Below, one piece after another: positions 22,708-34,250 of a DNA stretch of 64,000 nucleotides; positions within the stretch are counted from its first letter, which is position 1; every line of letters starts with the position of its first letter. Source of the stretch: Owenia fusiformis (taxonomy: Eukaryota; Annelida; Polychaeta; Sabellida; Oweniidae); NCBI GenBank assembly GCA_903813345.2, contig CAIIXF020000012.1, forward strand, positions 6,967,615 to 7,031,614. Direction: 5' to 3'. The notes below the pieces were generated by a model. It had not been told where the DNA came from. It made no database searches and saw only the letters and a program-made list of their open reading frames with translations. A program made the position numbers and the translations under genes.

Positions 22708-23970
22708 TTATGAAACATAATGTACTTTTAAATTTTGACAATACTTGCTGGAATTGAATGTTTCTGAAAAACTGATAATTTGCTCTTCAAACTTTGTGTT
22801 CAATTTTTTGCATATCTGACATCTTGGAGTCTCAAATGGCCACAGTGATTTGGTTGCTAATTGCGGAGCAGAAGGTTGTGTTCGCCATTGAAAATACTTA
22901 TTGTACTTGTGATCATCAAGATCCAGATGCTTTAAATATTCTGCAAGTTTATGAGGGCCAGAAAATGTTGATACATCAATATAAGAACGATCAGGGAGAA
23001 GTGTTTTGTAATCGTCACATCCAAATACAACTGGAATCACTTTCCATACTACAAGACAGCGCCAAAGTTTTTCAGTAATGTAATCTTTGCATATTGAATT
23101 TTCAAATGCAAGATAGAATTTGTATGGTTTATAAAAATCATTTTCACACTGAGAATTCTTCTTGCATCTTAATTCTCCACATGCTCCATATATGTCAACA
23201 GGAATATATTCTTTCAATTTTTTTACGTACATTTCTCTTCTACTCCATGAGGCACAATTACTAACAGCCCATAACACCAACTTACTTTTATTGGCTGCAA
23301 AGTTTATATTCAAGATTGTATTCTGATCATCAGATGTATCTATGGTTATATTTTGATACTTTGCATGTGTTCCATTAAAATATCCATATGGACCCCAAAT
23401 ATCGCTGTTTCTTTGATATCCCCATGTCCAGTTGAATCTGAAATCTAATTGATTTAAGATTTTGCTAGACACTTTGCTAAACATCGAGTGAGACTGTAAA
23501 GAATGCTTTAGAGATGTTGGTGATTCCAAATTGAGAAATATCCATACTTGGTTATTTGAACGATAAGTGGGTAGTGAATCTTCATCCTTTCCTTTATGAC
23601 GTAATTCTTGGATGATTTTGTTTGAGTAAACAACAACAGCCGAGCTTATGTTATATGCAAGTTTATCAGTTGTTATCAAACATGTGCAATCTCCACAATT
23701 AATTTTTTCCTCCTTGGGAGCGTTTTTGAAATTCCATTGGAGAATAAGCTTAGGACCTTCAGAAGTACCTCCATTCAATGACTGTAATTCCACATGATCA
23801 AATGAGGAGTGTGTTTCATTAGAAATGTTTTGCTGGACTGATTCATATTGTGTCGTAAGATTAGTTGCATAAACTAACCCAGTGTGAAAATCTACTTCAG
23901 TCCATTTCATAAAATACACTATGGTTAGTGTACTGCAAACCACAACCAAACTACAGAATATATGTTTCAT
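22708..23970 (-). CDS. Alpha-1,3-fucosyltransferase (GT10), copy 3
   Basis: An intact 420-aa single-exon ORF: signal-anchor at residues about 2-20, variable stem, FNWTWGYQRNSDIWGPYG, VSNCASWSRREMYVKKL, VDIYGACG, FYLAFENSICKDYITEKLW and CQIC. It is the most diverged copy in its N-terminal half, where D replaces C next to the donor box (RNSDIW, the usual GT10 form) and the stem is several residues longer. Its C-terminal about 165 residues equal copy 2. Its 5' flank above 23,970 is unrelated to the other two, so it has its own promoter. Transferase family is certain from the motifs; glycan target is unknown. Confidence 0.93.
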   Translation of the reverse strand: MKHIFCSLVVVCSTLTIVYFMKWTEVDFHTGLVYATNLTTQYESVQQNISNETHSSFDHVELQSLNGGTSEGPKLILQWNFKNAPKEEKINCGDCTCLITTDKLAYNISSAVVVYSNKIIQELRHKGKDEDSLPTYRSNNQVWIFLNLESPTSLKHSLQSHSMFSKVSSKILNQLDFRFNWTWGYQRNSDIWGPYGYFNGTHAKYQNITIDTSDDQNTILNINFAANKSKLVLWAVSNCASWSRREMYVKKLKEYIPVDIYGACGELRCKKNSQCENDFYKPYKFYLAFENSICKDYITEKLWRCLVVWKVIPVVFGCDDYKTLLPDRSYIDVSTFSGPHKLAEYLKHLDLDDHKYNKYFQWRTQPSAPQLATKSLWPFETPRCQICKKLNTKFEEQIISFSETFNSSKYCQNLKVHYVS

Positions 23971-24861
23971 TTCAAAGCATGCTTAGCTCTAAAGGGTATA
24001 TTTTTCACTAGACATGTTTTGACTAAACTGTCATTTCATGGATTAATTACTTTTGTGAGCAAGGTACAAAGAGACAATAAGTGTCAATCTAGCCTCAGGA
24101 TTGTTGTGTTATCTGTTGCAGTAACTATTCCAAATATGCAAGACACGAGGGACATAAATTAGCATTGTACAACATAACATAAAAAAGAATATGTAGATCC
24201 TCGTGTATTCCATTTTCTTGCTCAGATGTGTAATGCTTTTTTTGTCTTCCCTTTAGCATTTGTGTATATATTATATCATATGCCAGTTGCCTATATTGAT
24301 CTGAATTCTGTTAGTCTATATTGTATATAGTGTCTAATAAGTATAGACAAATTTAATAATTTTGATAACAGAAGTAATAATATACTGTACATATTACGAA
24401 TAAAAACATTTTTAAACTCAGGTTTTATACTTGATGAGAAAATTACCTGATGATAAACATTAAGTTGGCATTCATTTTGAAGATGACATCCACCTTATTC
24501 TTGCATTACTGACAGCATTTACGCTAGAAATTAAAGTGGACTTGATCATGCAATCCAGAAATTATTGTAAAAAGTAAATGAAAGGCATTTTAATGGTATT
24601 ATGGGGGTTTTACTGCATGAATTTACATATTTGTGTTATGGCGAGGGAGGGGGATTATTTCATATTACAATCAGATGGTTTCATGAATATCATGGGATAA
24701 AAAGCTTATTTACTGGTCGGGATTAAATGTGGTCTTATTCCTCGTAACAATATATTTCCCTCTGGTCACTCGGATAATATTCCCGAAAATATCCCAGTAA
24801 ATCCTCCCAGTAAATAACATCTCGATATATATAGGTAACAACAGCACTACGGTACTCTGCA
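23971..24861. other. Intergenic, nothing recognised
   Basis: Includes the upstream region of FUT copy 3. There is no clear TATA box and no coding frame. Confidence 0.45.
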
Positions 24862-26173
24862 ACGGTATCCTTCCAGCAATCGGTCGGCGATCATTCTGGG
24901 ATCAGTCAACCGACAGTATCTCAAATTATAACACGTGTTTCAAGTTTATTAGCTGCTCGATTGTCCAAGGTAGTCAAATTTCCCATGACTTACGAAGAAA
25001 TCCAAGAAATAGATTGGGGTTTTCAATGAGAGGAGGCGTATACCCAATTGTATCGGGGTTGTGGATGGGTCATTAATACCAATTAAAAGGCCAATATTCA
25101 ACGAATGCATTTGTGTCCAGAAAGAACTTTCACGCCATCAACATCCAAGGCACATGTAACCATTGATATCTCTTTACCGACTGTGTTATTCAATGGCCAG
25201 GTTGTACACACGATGCATTTATCTTCAATGGAAGCAGTTTGAATATCAAGGTAAAATGAATGGATTAAACATTGTGAATTATCGTTGGCAGAATGTAAAT
25301 TTTGTGATAAATGTGTACACACCCGGAGTTCACCGGGGTGTACATTCTAGAGTTCATTCTAGGCTGCTTTCTAAGAAATGACTATATCTGGTTTAAAATA
25401 GGATTAATTCTGATTCTCAAACCATTACGGCCTCCTTAATATTCAAAAACCCTAAATAATGTATAGAATACTTTTGGAATGAAACTGATACTTACATGAG
25501 TTATTTTTAGTTTGAATCCCGAGTGTATTACAAAGAAAACATTCTTCTCAGTGACTCTACATATGCTTTGAGGGAGTGGATGATCACTCCTGTTATAAAC
25601 CCTACAACTTCCAAAGAAGAGATGTTTAATAAACACCAACGCTGTGTCCGTGTTATCATTGAGAACACTTTTGGTATTCTAAAGATGCGATGGCTCTGCC
25701 TTCATACATACGGAACACAAAGTATGAAGAATCATGTATCTTGAATTTATTGGTAGTTTGTATTTCCCCCTGTACTCCCATGCCATTGTAACATATAATC
25801 TGTGCGTATAATTAGTGATATAAGATGAACATTATTTCATTAGTTTACTATTTTAGGTAAATTTATCATAAAAGGAGAACATGTCAAAATATATTTAGGT
25901 GGTCCTCTAATGTTCCAACCAACAAAGTGTGTAAAGGTGACTGGTGCATGTGTCTACCTTCATCAAGTGGCCGTTATGCGAGGAGTGGCCGTTATGCGAG
26001 GAGTGGCCGTTATGCGAGGAGTGCCAGTACCACCAGGAGTGCCAGTACCACCAGGAGTGCCAGTACCACCAGGAGTGCTAGTACCACCAGGCGTGCCAGT
26101 GAACCATGATGACAACCCAGATAACGATCTGAACATTCCTGTTTACCAAGCTCAATGGGGATGGTCATCGTAG
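24862..26173 (+). pseudogene. PIF/Harbinger-type DDE transposase, broken
   Basis: Frames in succession spell a Harbinger nuclease. The N-terminal HTH part is at about 24,862-25,027 (SVGDHSGISQPTVSQIITRV). The catalytic stretch at about 25,055-25,255 has RKNFHAINIQGTCNH and FTDCVIQWPGCTHDAFIFN. The later part at 25,523-25,744 has LLSDSTYALREWMITPVINP and VIIENTFGILKMRW. The C terminus at 25,910-26,173 has PTKCVKVTGACVYLH. Frameshifts and stops separate the parts, so the gene is dead. This enzyme normally acts with a MADF/Myb-like partner, which was not found nearby. No TIRs were identified. Confidence 0.85.
25967..26092 (+). repeat. 18-bp coding minisatellite in transposase C terminus
   Basis: Seven perfect or near-perfect 18-bp units lie in frame: three encode VAVMRG and four encode VPVPPG or VLVPPG. 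They extend the C-terminal tail of the Harbinger relic; the two sub-types suggest two rounds of expansion. Confidence 0.95.
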
Positions 26174-27961
26174 AAGAGATGCCATCATTCAGTCATTTGC
26201 ATAAGGACTTTGCAATTTCAAGTGATATTCTGCCAAATAAATTGTATAGGTGACACATTGTTTTATACTAACACTTTGAAGGCAATAATAGGTAACTATC
26301 AAGCATTTCAACAATAAAAATTGTTATGGTCGTGAAGAAAGCCAGGAATAAGATGAAATGAATTTGAAAGTAGTTATTTAACTTTGTTAACTTTGATGTA
26401 TCATGAAGACAAATTGGCCAATGGAATCCTTGTTATGATGAAATCTAAAAGCAGAACTTACAAGGGGAAAGTAAGAGAACATGGTACCGGATTTTCTCGC
26501 ATATAAGCCCTGGGCGTATAACTGAAAGAAGGGGTAATTTCGTCTGTTATTTTACCTCTTATTTTTCACCCATTTTTTTGGCCCAGTGGGTGTAAAGGTG
26601 AGAAGAGCTGATGAATACAATGGACTACCATACCTACTGTTGTAGTCCTACCGCACGTTTTGTAAGAATTATAAAGGAAATGTCACCTACAACCTTGGAC
26701 TTAATGTTGAAACAAAGTAACAACAGAACGATCCACCACTGCCACTTACGGCACAACGTTGAACTTAATGTTTCACTTAGGTCCAGCCTTGGCATGCAGT
26801 TTTTTATAGGCAGCCTTGGCATGTCGTTTTTATCAGTTTTGATTAAAAAATGATGTTATATTATATAACATAAAATTAATGATAGATCAGATCCGGTCCA
26901 TAAACAGAGCTGTTTTTTTACCATTTTTACTAACATTTGATCAAGTCGATCGAGAATTTATTTATTCTATTTAGAGATGTCATTCATATTTGATCAACAA
27001 GAAAATATATTGGATAACGTTAACTCAATTTTTTTCTGTTGGGAATATTTTCGATTAGGACATAAGTTATTAAGTGGACAGCCTTTGGTGTTGACAATGG
27101 CAATACTTTTTGTCATGGTATCACGTTTGTGTAATTACAGGAGCTGAAGGCAGGTTACAATTAAAACCAACAGAGCCAATAATAACGTTAATTGAAGGCG
27201 GGAAGTTAGAACACACAGAGCCACAAATAACGGAAACTGAAGGGGCGGAGCTTGGGTCCAGGGTTTATAGAAGATACTCAACTTGATTAATTGTGGACAT
27301 TGATTGTGGACATTGCCCGCTCTGTTGCCACCCCTGCATAATATTACATACATATATTCGTATGTGCGTTTTTCATGTTAAGACTGTAAATATTCTTATA
27401 TCTAGGACTGTTTTATTTGATGCATAATGCTTAGTAAAAAGTACCTATAGTATATCAATTTTGGACATTGCCCGCTCTGTTGCCACCCCTGCATAATATT
27501 ACACACATATATTTGTGCGTTTTTCACGCTAAGACTGTAAATTTCAGACTGTTTTATTTGTTGCATAATGCTCTTCCTATACTATATAATTCGAAATTTG
27601 TATAATGTTAAACACGAGACTAATTCAGAAAGTGTTGTTTGTTTGTGAATTATTTAATGATTATTTATATACGGTTTATATGGAGTAGACTCAGGATGCA
27701 GACCCTAGATTATCCTTTTGTGGGGGTATATCTGCATCCTTAGTAGTCCTGCTGTCAGTTGACTCTCATTTATAAATATCAACCACTATTCAGAGTGAGC
27801 TAGACCTCTCTGTTATTGGATATGGAAATTACAATGTTTTGCTGAGTTTGGAAAAGTTCCCTGGGGGCAGCCATTTTGGGAGCCTTGTTTTTAAAAGTTG
27901 TTTCCCAACGAAAGTCGTTATCTTCTTATCATAATGTGTTGAAAGTTATTTCTCAGGGTAG
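26174..27961. other. Intergenic with local duplications
   Basis: Contains a tandem duplication (27,306-27,572) and an inverted pair GGATGCAGA...TCTGCATCC at about 27,692-27,739. Short ORFs at 26,611 and 27,135 have no domains. Confidence 0.5.
27306..27572. repeat. Imperfect tandem duplication, period about 156 bp
   Basis: The block starting GGACATTGCCCGCTCTGTTG occurs at about 27,308 and again at about 27,464. Both continue through CACCCCTGCATAATATTACA and the tract ending in GACTGTTTTATTTG-TGCATAATGC. Confidence 0.9.
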
Positions 27962-28270
27962 AAGATATTTTAGAAGTCATCCATGATGAAGGGAGTGATA
28001 TAAAAGACTATGAAGACATAAGTTAGGAGGAGGACCAGAAGGAGGACTTTGTTGTGCCTCCCATAGAACATGTACATGTAGATTCTCTAGCGCAAGCCCG
28101 AGCAGGAGAGTGGGGGGGGGGGGGGACAATTTTGGACAGTTTCCCAGAGAGCCAAGATTTTCAGGTCAGTCAGGGGTACAGGTTGCTGTCCCAGAGCAGC
28201 CCGTTGATATGTTCTGTTTATTCATGTCTGAGGATAGTCAGACACATCAAGTATGAATCAAACAAGTAGA
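27962..28270 (+). pseudogene. piggyBac-like transposase N-terminal fragment
   Basis: An acidic N-terminal-like segment (EDILEVIHDEGSDIKDYEDI, then a stop, then EEDQKEDFVVPP) is followed by VAVPEQPVDMFCLFMSED and, after a frameshift, IVRHIKYESNK. The order acidic leader, then [D/V]-L/M-F-x-LF-x-x-[ED]-x-V/I-x-x-I...E-[ST]-N matches the start of piggyBac-family transposases. The catalytic DDD core is absent. A G-run at about 28,112-28,123 interrupts it. The call rests on a short match and is moderate. Confidence 0.5.
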
Positions 28271-29890
28271 AAAATTAAAAGTGTCTTATCGATAAATCTA
28301 CAGTATACTATACACTCAGTACATATTTGGAAAAAATCATTTTTTCAAAAAGGGCAATTTTGGGCATCATGTATCCATGGCAACCTATGAACTGAGACTT
28401 AAAAAATTCTTGGATCTGGAAGTGTATAACATATGCTTTAAAATGATACATAACATTATATATGTATCCAAAATTATATAAATTACTTAGAGGCAACAAA
28501 ATGTGTCAATTTTCAAAAAAGTGTCAGTATTTTAGGGGGTTTTGGCCCAGTATTGAATGAGTTAATGGGTCTTAAACTTTAAACCATTTTCAGGTGGTAA
28601 CCATCACAAGGTCACATGATAATTCCAATCACATATAATCACATATGTCATATACACATTGGAGTATAAATAGAGCAGCGGAGGTGACTCAAGAGCTTTT
28701 TGCAAATTGACTTTTGATGGACGGGACTATTTGGCTCTGATTTACGGGATTTTTGGAAGTACAAAACTTTGTCATTTTTGCTAACTGCAAAACTTAGATG
28801 ATTAATGGAACTACAAAACTTAGAAAGTTTTCTGCAATCTGAAGAACATAGTCAATTTGCTGCATGGGATGATTGACTGACCATTAACTATTGACTTCAC
28901 TTAGCCTGATGAAGTAATCATAGATGACTATAAGCTGCTGATGATTGACTGACCATTGACTATTGACTTCACTAAGCCTGTTGAAGTAACCATAGATGAT
29001 CATATGCCATTGATGTGACAACCTGGATGAATTTCTGGCTCATTGGAGGAAATAACTGAACTGTAAAACTTGAAAATAACAATAATGTGGGTGCATACAA
29101 TTATAATACAATTATAATTAACAACATCAATAACAAGGCTTGGTTATGGTTTTACAACAATTGTATAAGTTTATTTGGACATTTCAAATTCATTTGTAAA
29201 TAATAACGCAGATGCGAGTAGGTAGTTACCAGTTTCGCCACCAGGTGGCTCGTTCGGGTCAGATAACATGGCGGGTATAGCAGAAAGTTCCCTTAAACTT
29301 AAATTACATCTGTTTTAGTGGTTCAATTTTTATATAACCCTTATGTATCTAATAGTTATGCAAAGTAAAGTCCAGTAAAAGAAAATGTTATCTGTCCAAT
29401 ACAAGAAAAGATATTTCACTTTTTGTGATTTTGTAACATGGGGTCTATGAGGAATCAACCCGAGCTAGAAGTCACATTTTCCAAAAAAATTAAATTTTCA
29501 AAGTTGATAAACAATTTTCGAAACCATTTTTCTAGATGTACTTTGACATGTAGATTTCAAATATGACATCACTTTGACTGAATTTTGAATATTTAATGAC
29601 GTAAATCAAGATTATTTCTATTCGGATCTAGTCTATTAAGGATATTGTATATGTGAAATAAATCTATATTGTTCGTCTTGTTGCATATAAAGTGTACCAA
29701 GAAATCCAAAAGTAACCTACCCATCACACTACCACAACTTGGCTAGTTTGTTACAGTACTTTTTCATTTTTTTATTGCTGAGTGACACTTTCTAGTCACT
29801 TCAAAGTGACACGACAGTGTTATAAAATTGTCATTTCATTTCATAGGAAGATTTATCTCAAGAAAGAAAGTAGCAGATTCCTGACATACT
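28271..29890. other. Intergenic with a short tandem duplication
   Basis: A 60-bp block (gatgattgactgaccatt...) occurs at 28,868-28,928 and 28,940-29,000. Nothing else is recognisable. Confidence 0.5.
28868..29000. repeat. Tandem duplication, period 72 bp
   Basis: Two copies of about 61 bp with about five differences, separated by 11 bp. Confidence 0.9.
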
Positions 29891-29989
29891 GTGCTGCCCT
29901 CTTTCTTTGATTTGGTCACTTTCATAAACCAAGTACAATATAATAACTTGAAGTTGCAATCCAAACTCCAAATTTTATTTATTAAATGT

Positions 29990-31330
29990 AATAAGACTTA
30001 TTTAGGCTCATATATACATCATAGCAAGGTCATTACAGCTCCATTAGTGGAGACAATGTGCAATAAATCCTGCGAGGAAGCACTTCACCTAGAAATAGGA
30101 ATGTATGAAGACCTACAAACTGGAATAACAATTAACATGATGCCATACATGGGATGCACAAAAATGCAAAATATTGTGACATCAATTGTATTGGCCACAA
30201 GAATCACATGGTAATAAATTCTACCCATGTGACCAAGGCAAATGATCCATGTACGCAGAGATGTAAAAAAAACAATCAGAATAGATATGAAAGTTTTCAA
30301 GAAAAAGGTAATCCATATAGGAATACATTCTCATGATAACAATGTTGCCATCAATTAATACATTAAAGAGGAGCAGATATTAACTCTGAACAAAAATGAT
30401 AATTGGCATACATATAAAGGATCAAGGAAGCAGGGGGCAAGTGTATCGACAGGCACCAGAGTGAAACATGGTCAGACCTGGCACTGGCACCAGCAACTAG
30501 GGGATAAAACCGATTCTGTGAAGCGATTTGGGTATACTTCAATACTAAAATGTGAAAATAATCATTTTGAAACAAATGCTTGACAATATTCCAAAACATT
30601 ATGGAAATGAATATAATTTGTGCCTGAGTCAAGGTGTCAAACTGATGTCAATTTTGAGCCATCCAATATAACCATCAGATCAGCAAGGGCAGAGACACTT
30701 CTTCATGATGCCATAAAAAGTCAGCTGTAGGGATTTGCGTATACTTCAATACTAAAATGTGAAAAAATCCTGACTTTTTTAAACAAATGCTTGACAATCT
30801 TCCAAAACATTATAGAAATGAATATAATTTGTGCCTAAATCAAGATGTCAAACTGATGTCAGTTATGAGCCATCCAAAAATAACCATCAGATCAGCAAGG
30901 GAAGAGACACTTCTTCATGATGCCATAAAAAAAGTCCGCTTTATACAGGCAGCCCCGCTACCGAGGGACTCAACACCTCATATGTTGAAAGTTTTAACAA
31001 TGCTTTGAATATCTATCAAAACAAGAAACCGTTTGCTTTGAAACTACTGTTTACAAGATGCGAACGAATCTGGCTATTCTCTATTGGAATGAGAATGTAG
31101 ATCGGAAAAATACCAGCATCTACCAACCTCAACAATATCCCAACCAACCTATCTGTCAAGAGTAAGAAAGTCTACAAACCTGTAACATTTAATTTTGGAA
31201 CAACTCTATGGAATAAGTTAATGGAAACATTATTTGATTAATTATGGCGGATTAATTGAAATTCAGCTCTTAAACTCTTGATAGTTTAAAAGGAAGGTTG
31301 AAAAACAGGAAAATATTATCTTTTGGTCTG
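29990..31330 (+). pseudogene. Family X transposase-like relic, longest copy
   Basis: Broken frames read IGIHSHDNNVAIN, then NKNDNWHTYKGSRKQGASV, QMLDNLPKHYRNEYNLC, ITIRSAREETLLHDAIKK, TPHMLKVLTML (corrupted) and KPVTFNFGTTLWNKLMETLF. Together with copies at 44,895-45,420 and 63,264-63,840 (where NTSYIESFNNALNIFQNKK is kept) they define one repeated protein family. The SYxESFNN phrase followed by basic residues resembles the C-terminal core of some cut-and-paste transposases (Kolobok-like is one possibility). Part of the body (30,600-30,720 and 30,790-30,920) is duplicated inside this copy. The copy provides the unoccupied version of the Ngaro insertion site at about 30,349-30,358. Confidence 0.6.
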
Positions 31331-31690
31331 AACTGTGACTTTTAAACTGTAAACTGTTGGCTTGTAAACGCCAACAGTACAGATGTCGAACATGTCGCGC
31401 AGATCAATTCAAGAACAAAAACGCACCATTACATTGCTATTGCTTTTCCTTTTGGAAAATGTGAAAACGGGGAAATTTGAAGATTGTTGGATTGTTGGAA
31501 AGTTGTGGATGGATTTGTCGAATCAAATGTGCTAAAGCTACCTTTACCTGAGACTAACATTTCGGTAGAACAATGTAAGATAATTTAGAGAATGAGATTG
31601 TCAATTTCTTGATTTGTTGCGACAATCTTAAACAACAGGTTCCCTCTTTGACATCTAACATTATTTATTATAAAAGTATCAATAGGACAC
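31331..31690. other. Short spacer between family X relic and kinase relic
   Basis: The family X tail (tttaaaaggaaggttgaaaaacagg...) ends near 31,330; beyond it no coding frame is recognised. Confidence 0.4.
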
Positions 31691-31741
31691 ATTTCTCAGA
31701 AAGACGAGCATATGAAAAAAAAACAATAGGTATGCATCGTA

Positions 31742-32345
31742 TTGCGTCTCCTGAACAACGCTGTACCACAGCAGATGAAACTAAAGTTGTGCAATACAGG
31801 TAAAAGTGATGCTTTAAATCCAATTACAATGGGCCAAGGAAGTTTTGGATGCGTTACAGTTGTAAAGGAGAATGAGCAATATATTGCCAAGAAATTGTTT
31901 CAATCTAGGAACGCTTTGTACGATGCAAACCACAGTGAAGGTTTTGCTACAACTGGATTCACCATGTATACAGAAACTTATTGGTTTTGATTTTTGAAGA
32001 AACAAACCTCATTATTATGACAAACAAATACATTGTTTAAAGCTCAAGAACAGACGTATGAACAACGATGCAAGCCGTCATACATATACATTGTTGAGAA
32101 AGCCCCGTCCATGAACATAAAGAAGTTAATTAATTACGTTGTGTGTGACGATAGATCTGGTGTTCTGATTGACTTTGGAATGGCGACCACCCATATTAAA
32201 CAATACAAGAGAGTATGTGCTACGGAAACAAGCGGATTGCTCCAGCTTGTGAATCCTCCAATGTGCAAAGTGACATTTATTTTATTGGTTACTTTGTTAA
32301 TCAAGTTCACGAGAAAACGAAATCATGTGACAAAAATCTAAGAGA
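31742..32345 (+). pseudogene. Protein kinase-like fragment
   Basis: The first frame (31,742-31,990) has MGQGSFGCVTVVKENEQYIA then KK, which fits the glycine-rich loop GxGxFGxV and the AxK lysine of protein kinases. The second (32,033-32,341) has SGVLIDFGMATT, the DFG metal-binding motif. The HRD catalytic loop and most of both lobes between and after are missing or unreadable, so the gene is broken or only exons are visible. Splicing cannot be excluded, but frame breaks point to a pseudogene. Kinase type unknown. Confidence 0.6.
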
Positions 32346-32877
32346 TATTCACGTTGCATGGTGACCAATAGAAGCTTGCGACCTACGTTGATGTGGTGCA
32401 ATTATCAGTTATTGAAAAATTACAGGAGTTCAAAATGGAACACAAAAGTTGTATTTATCACAACTGCAGAAATAAATCTGTACAGTTAAACTTTCAATAC
32501 ACTAAAACTACATGTAGATATTGATGTAACCTATGTCTTCATTAGAATGCATGGGAAATGATAAAATGAATTATTAAAAATTAAGTGATAAATTACCTTC
32601 ATTTATGACAAAATCAAATCTTGGAAATTCAAAAAAAGATAAATAAGAAGTCATACTTGGTCCATTTTCAAGGTTTGATATTTTATATATTTATATAAAA
32701 CAAGATTGATGGTTATCATCATAAAACATCTTGGCAAATGTATATACTTATTTAAGGAGGTACCGAGGAATCTAAGGTTGATGTGAATGAATTTTTAATG
32801 GATCAGAGAAACCTGAACTATAATTGGACTAAGAGTGGCATAATAAGTTTATATAATGGTTCATTCTGTATATTGTG
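32346..32877. other. Intergenic, nothing recognised
   Basis: AT-rich, with no domains or repeats noticed up to the inverted repeat partner. Confidence 0.45.
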
Positions 32878-33741
32878 CTTCCAATTATTATCCGTTGAAT
32901 AAACAAACTATAGCCTTTGTCTAGCTAAAGAATATGAATTTTTGCGAAATTGAATTTTTTATTCAAACATCATTTTTTTAATTCATTATCAACCAAACAA
33001 AAAATAAAAGAAACACATTTTTAGAATTTCATTTAATGTTAGATTTTATTTAGCTGTCCAACTTCAATTACCAGGATTCGAGATTTTTCATTAGCAATTA
33101 TCATGCAGCAGATTTCTGCAATTTAATCAATAGTTTATACTAATTAGTAGTAATTAAATAATATCACCAAGAAAATATTTTATCATCGTGTAGAAAGTCC
33201 AATCTAAAATCTGGTAAATGTGTTGCATTTATTGAAGCAATAACGTTGTGATACCACTGTAAAACTATAATTAAAATGTTTGATATGAAATTCGATTGTC
33301 GGGAATAAGAAATACACATCAATACTTTTACATAATATCCAGTGTATTGAAATAAGATGTTATAACAAAGGCAATTGAAAAACTTCAATCTCAGTGAAAC
33401 TAGTAGTGAAACTCCCTAAATCTGTTAAAGGGAAGCCTTCATTCAAGCACTGAAATTTAAGTTTAAGAGGAAGAATTCAGTATCCCGTGTGTTCACTACC
33501 CCCTCCCATCCCCAATTATTTAACTATGCTCCAACGTGTTTCATTTCTGTGTTTAATAAATGCAATCAATATGATAGTTCTGTATTACTCATTATTACCG
33601 TAGAGCAAATGTGCGCAAGGTTAAATTTTAAGCTTATTGAATTATGTTAATTAGTTGCTTGGATGGTAGATTGTTTGTTTGCTTGTTTATTAGCACGATT
33701 GATTGCTTGATTGGCCGTTTACTTGCTAACATTCTTTCTTT
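32878..33741 (-). repeat. Dispersed repeat, right member of inverted pair
   Basis: Reverse complement of 4,561-5,422, with the same 74-codon frame on the minus strand at 33,164-33,388 differing by about one residue. The two lie about 28 kb apart. Confidence 0.8.
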
Positions 33742-33930
33742 GTTGCTTTGCTGCTTCCTTGGTTTCTTGCATTAGAGTTTAATTAGCTACTTGCTTGGTT
33801 GGTTTGTCGGTTGTTTGCTTGCTTTATTTGTAAGTTGCATGGTTTGCTTTTTTACTTGTTTAGTTTCCTGCTTGCTTGGATGGTCGTTTGCTTGGTTGGT
33901 TACTTGCTTGGTTGGTTGCTGAGTTATTTA
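33640..33930. repeat. Low-complexity TTGCTTGGTTGGTT tract
   Basis: Degenerate 4-bp-based repeat (ttgc/ttgg) running off the end of the dispersed repeat. The matching tract in the other copy (about 4,590-4,650) is shorter, so this microsatellite has expanded. Confidence 0.75.
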
Positions 33931-33951
33931 TTTGAAACTGTCTAAATATCC

Positions 33952-34250
33952 ATAGGCGTAGCCAAGGAGGGGGGGGGGTTGCGAAAACCAATAAAAATCA
34001 AACCCTGAGAAAGAGGACTCAAAGAGCTTTTAAATGCTTTTTATTTGAAGCTTCTAGCTCACTTTGGAAGGACCTTGCATCCAGTTTTTGTAAAATTCAA
34101 TATAAAGATCATTTTTGGCTTGTTTATGTCATAATCGCACCCCCTGTTTATGTCACAATCGCACCCCCCCCCCCCCCCCCCCCGACTGAAAACCGAAATA
34201 TTTTTGGCAATCGCACTCCCTCCTGACTGAAAGCTGGCTACACCCCTGAT
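33952..34250. mobile_element. Small TIR (MITE-like) element with G/C homopolymers
   Basis: Left end ATAGGCGTAGCCAAGGAGGGG; right end reverse-complements to TCAGGGGTGTAGCCAGC, an imperfect inverted repeat. It has internal homopolymers (about 10 G at 33,970, about 19 C at 34,165) and two copies of the word CAATCGCACCCC-type. No ORF. The TSD is not clear. Confidence 0.5.

Noticed and set aside
34160-34182. Long C homopolymer, also G-run near 28,112 and C-run near 46,480
   Set aside because: Simple homopolymers prone to sequencing error; no biological role inferred.
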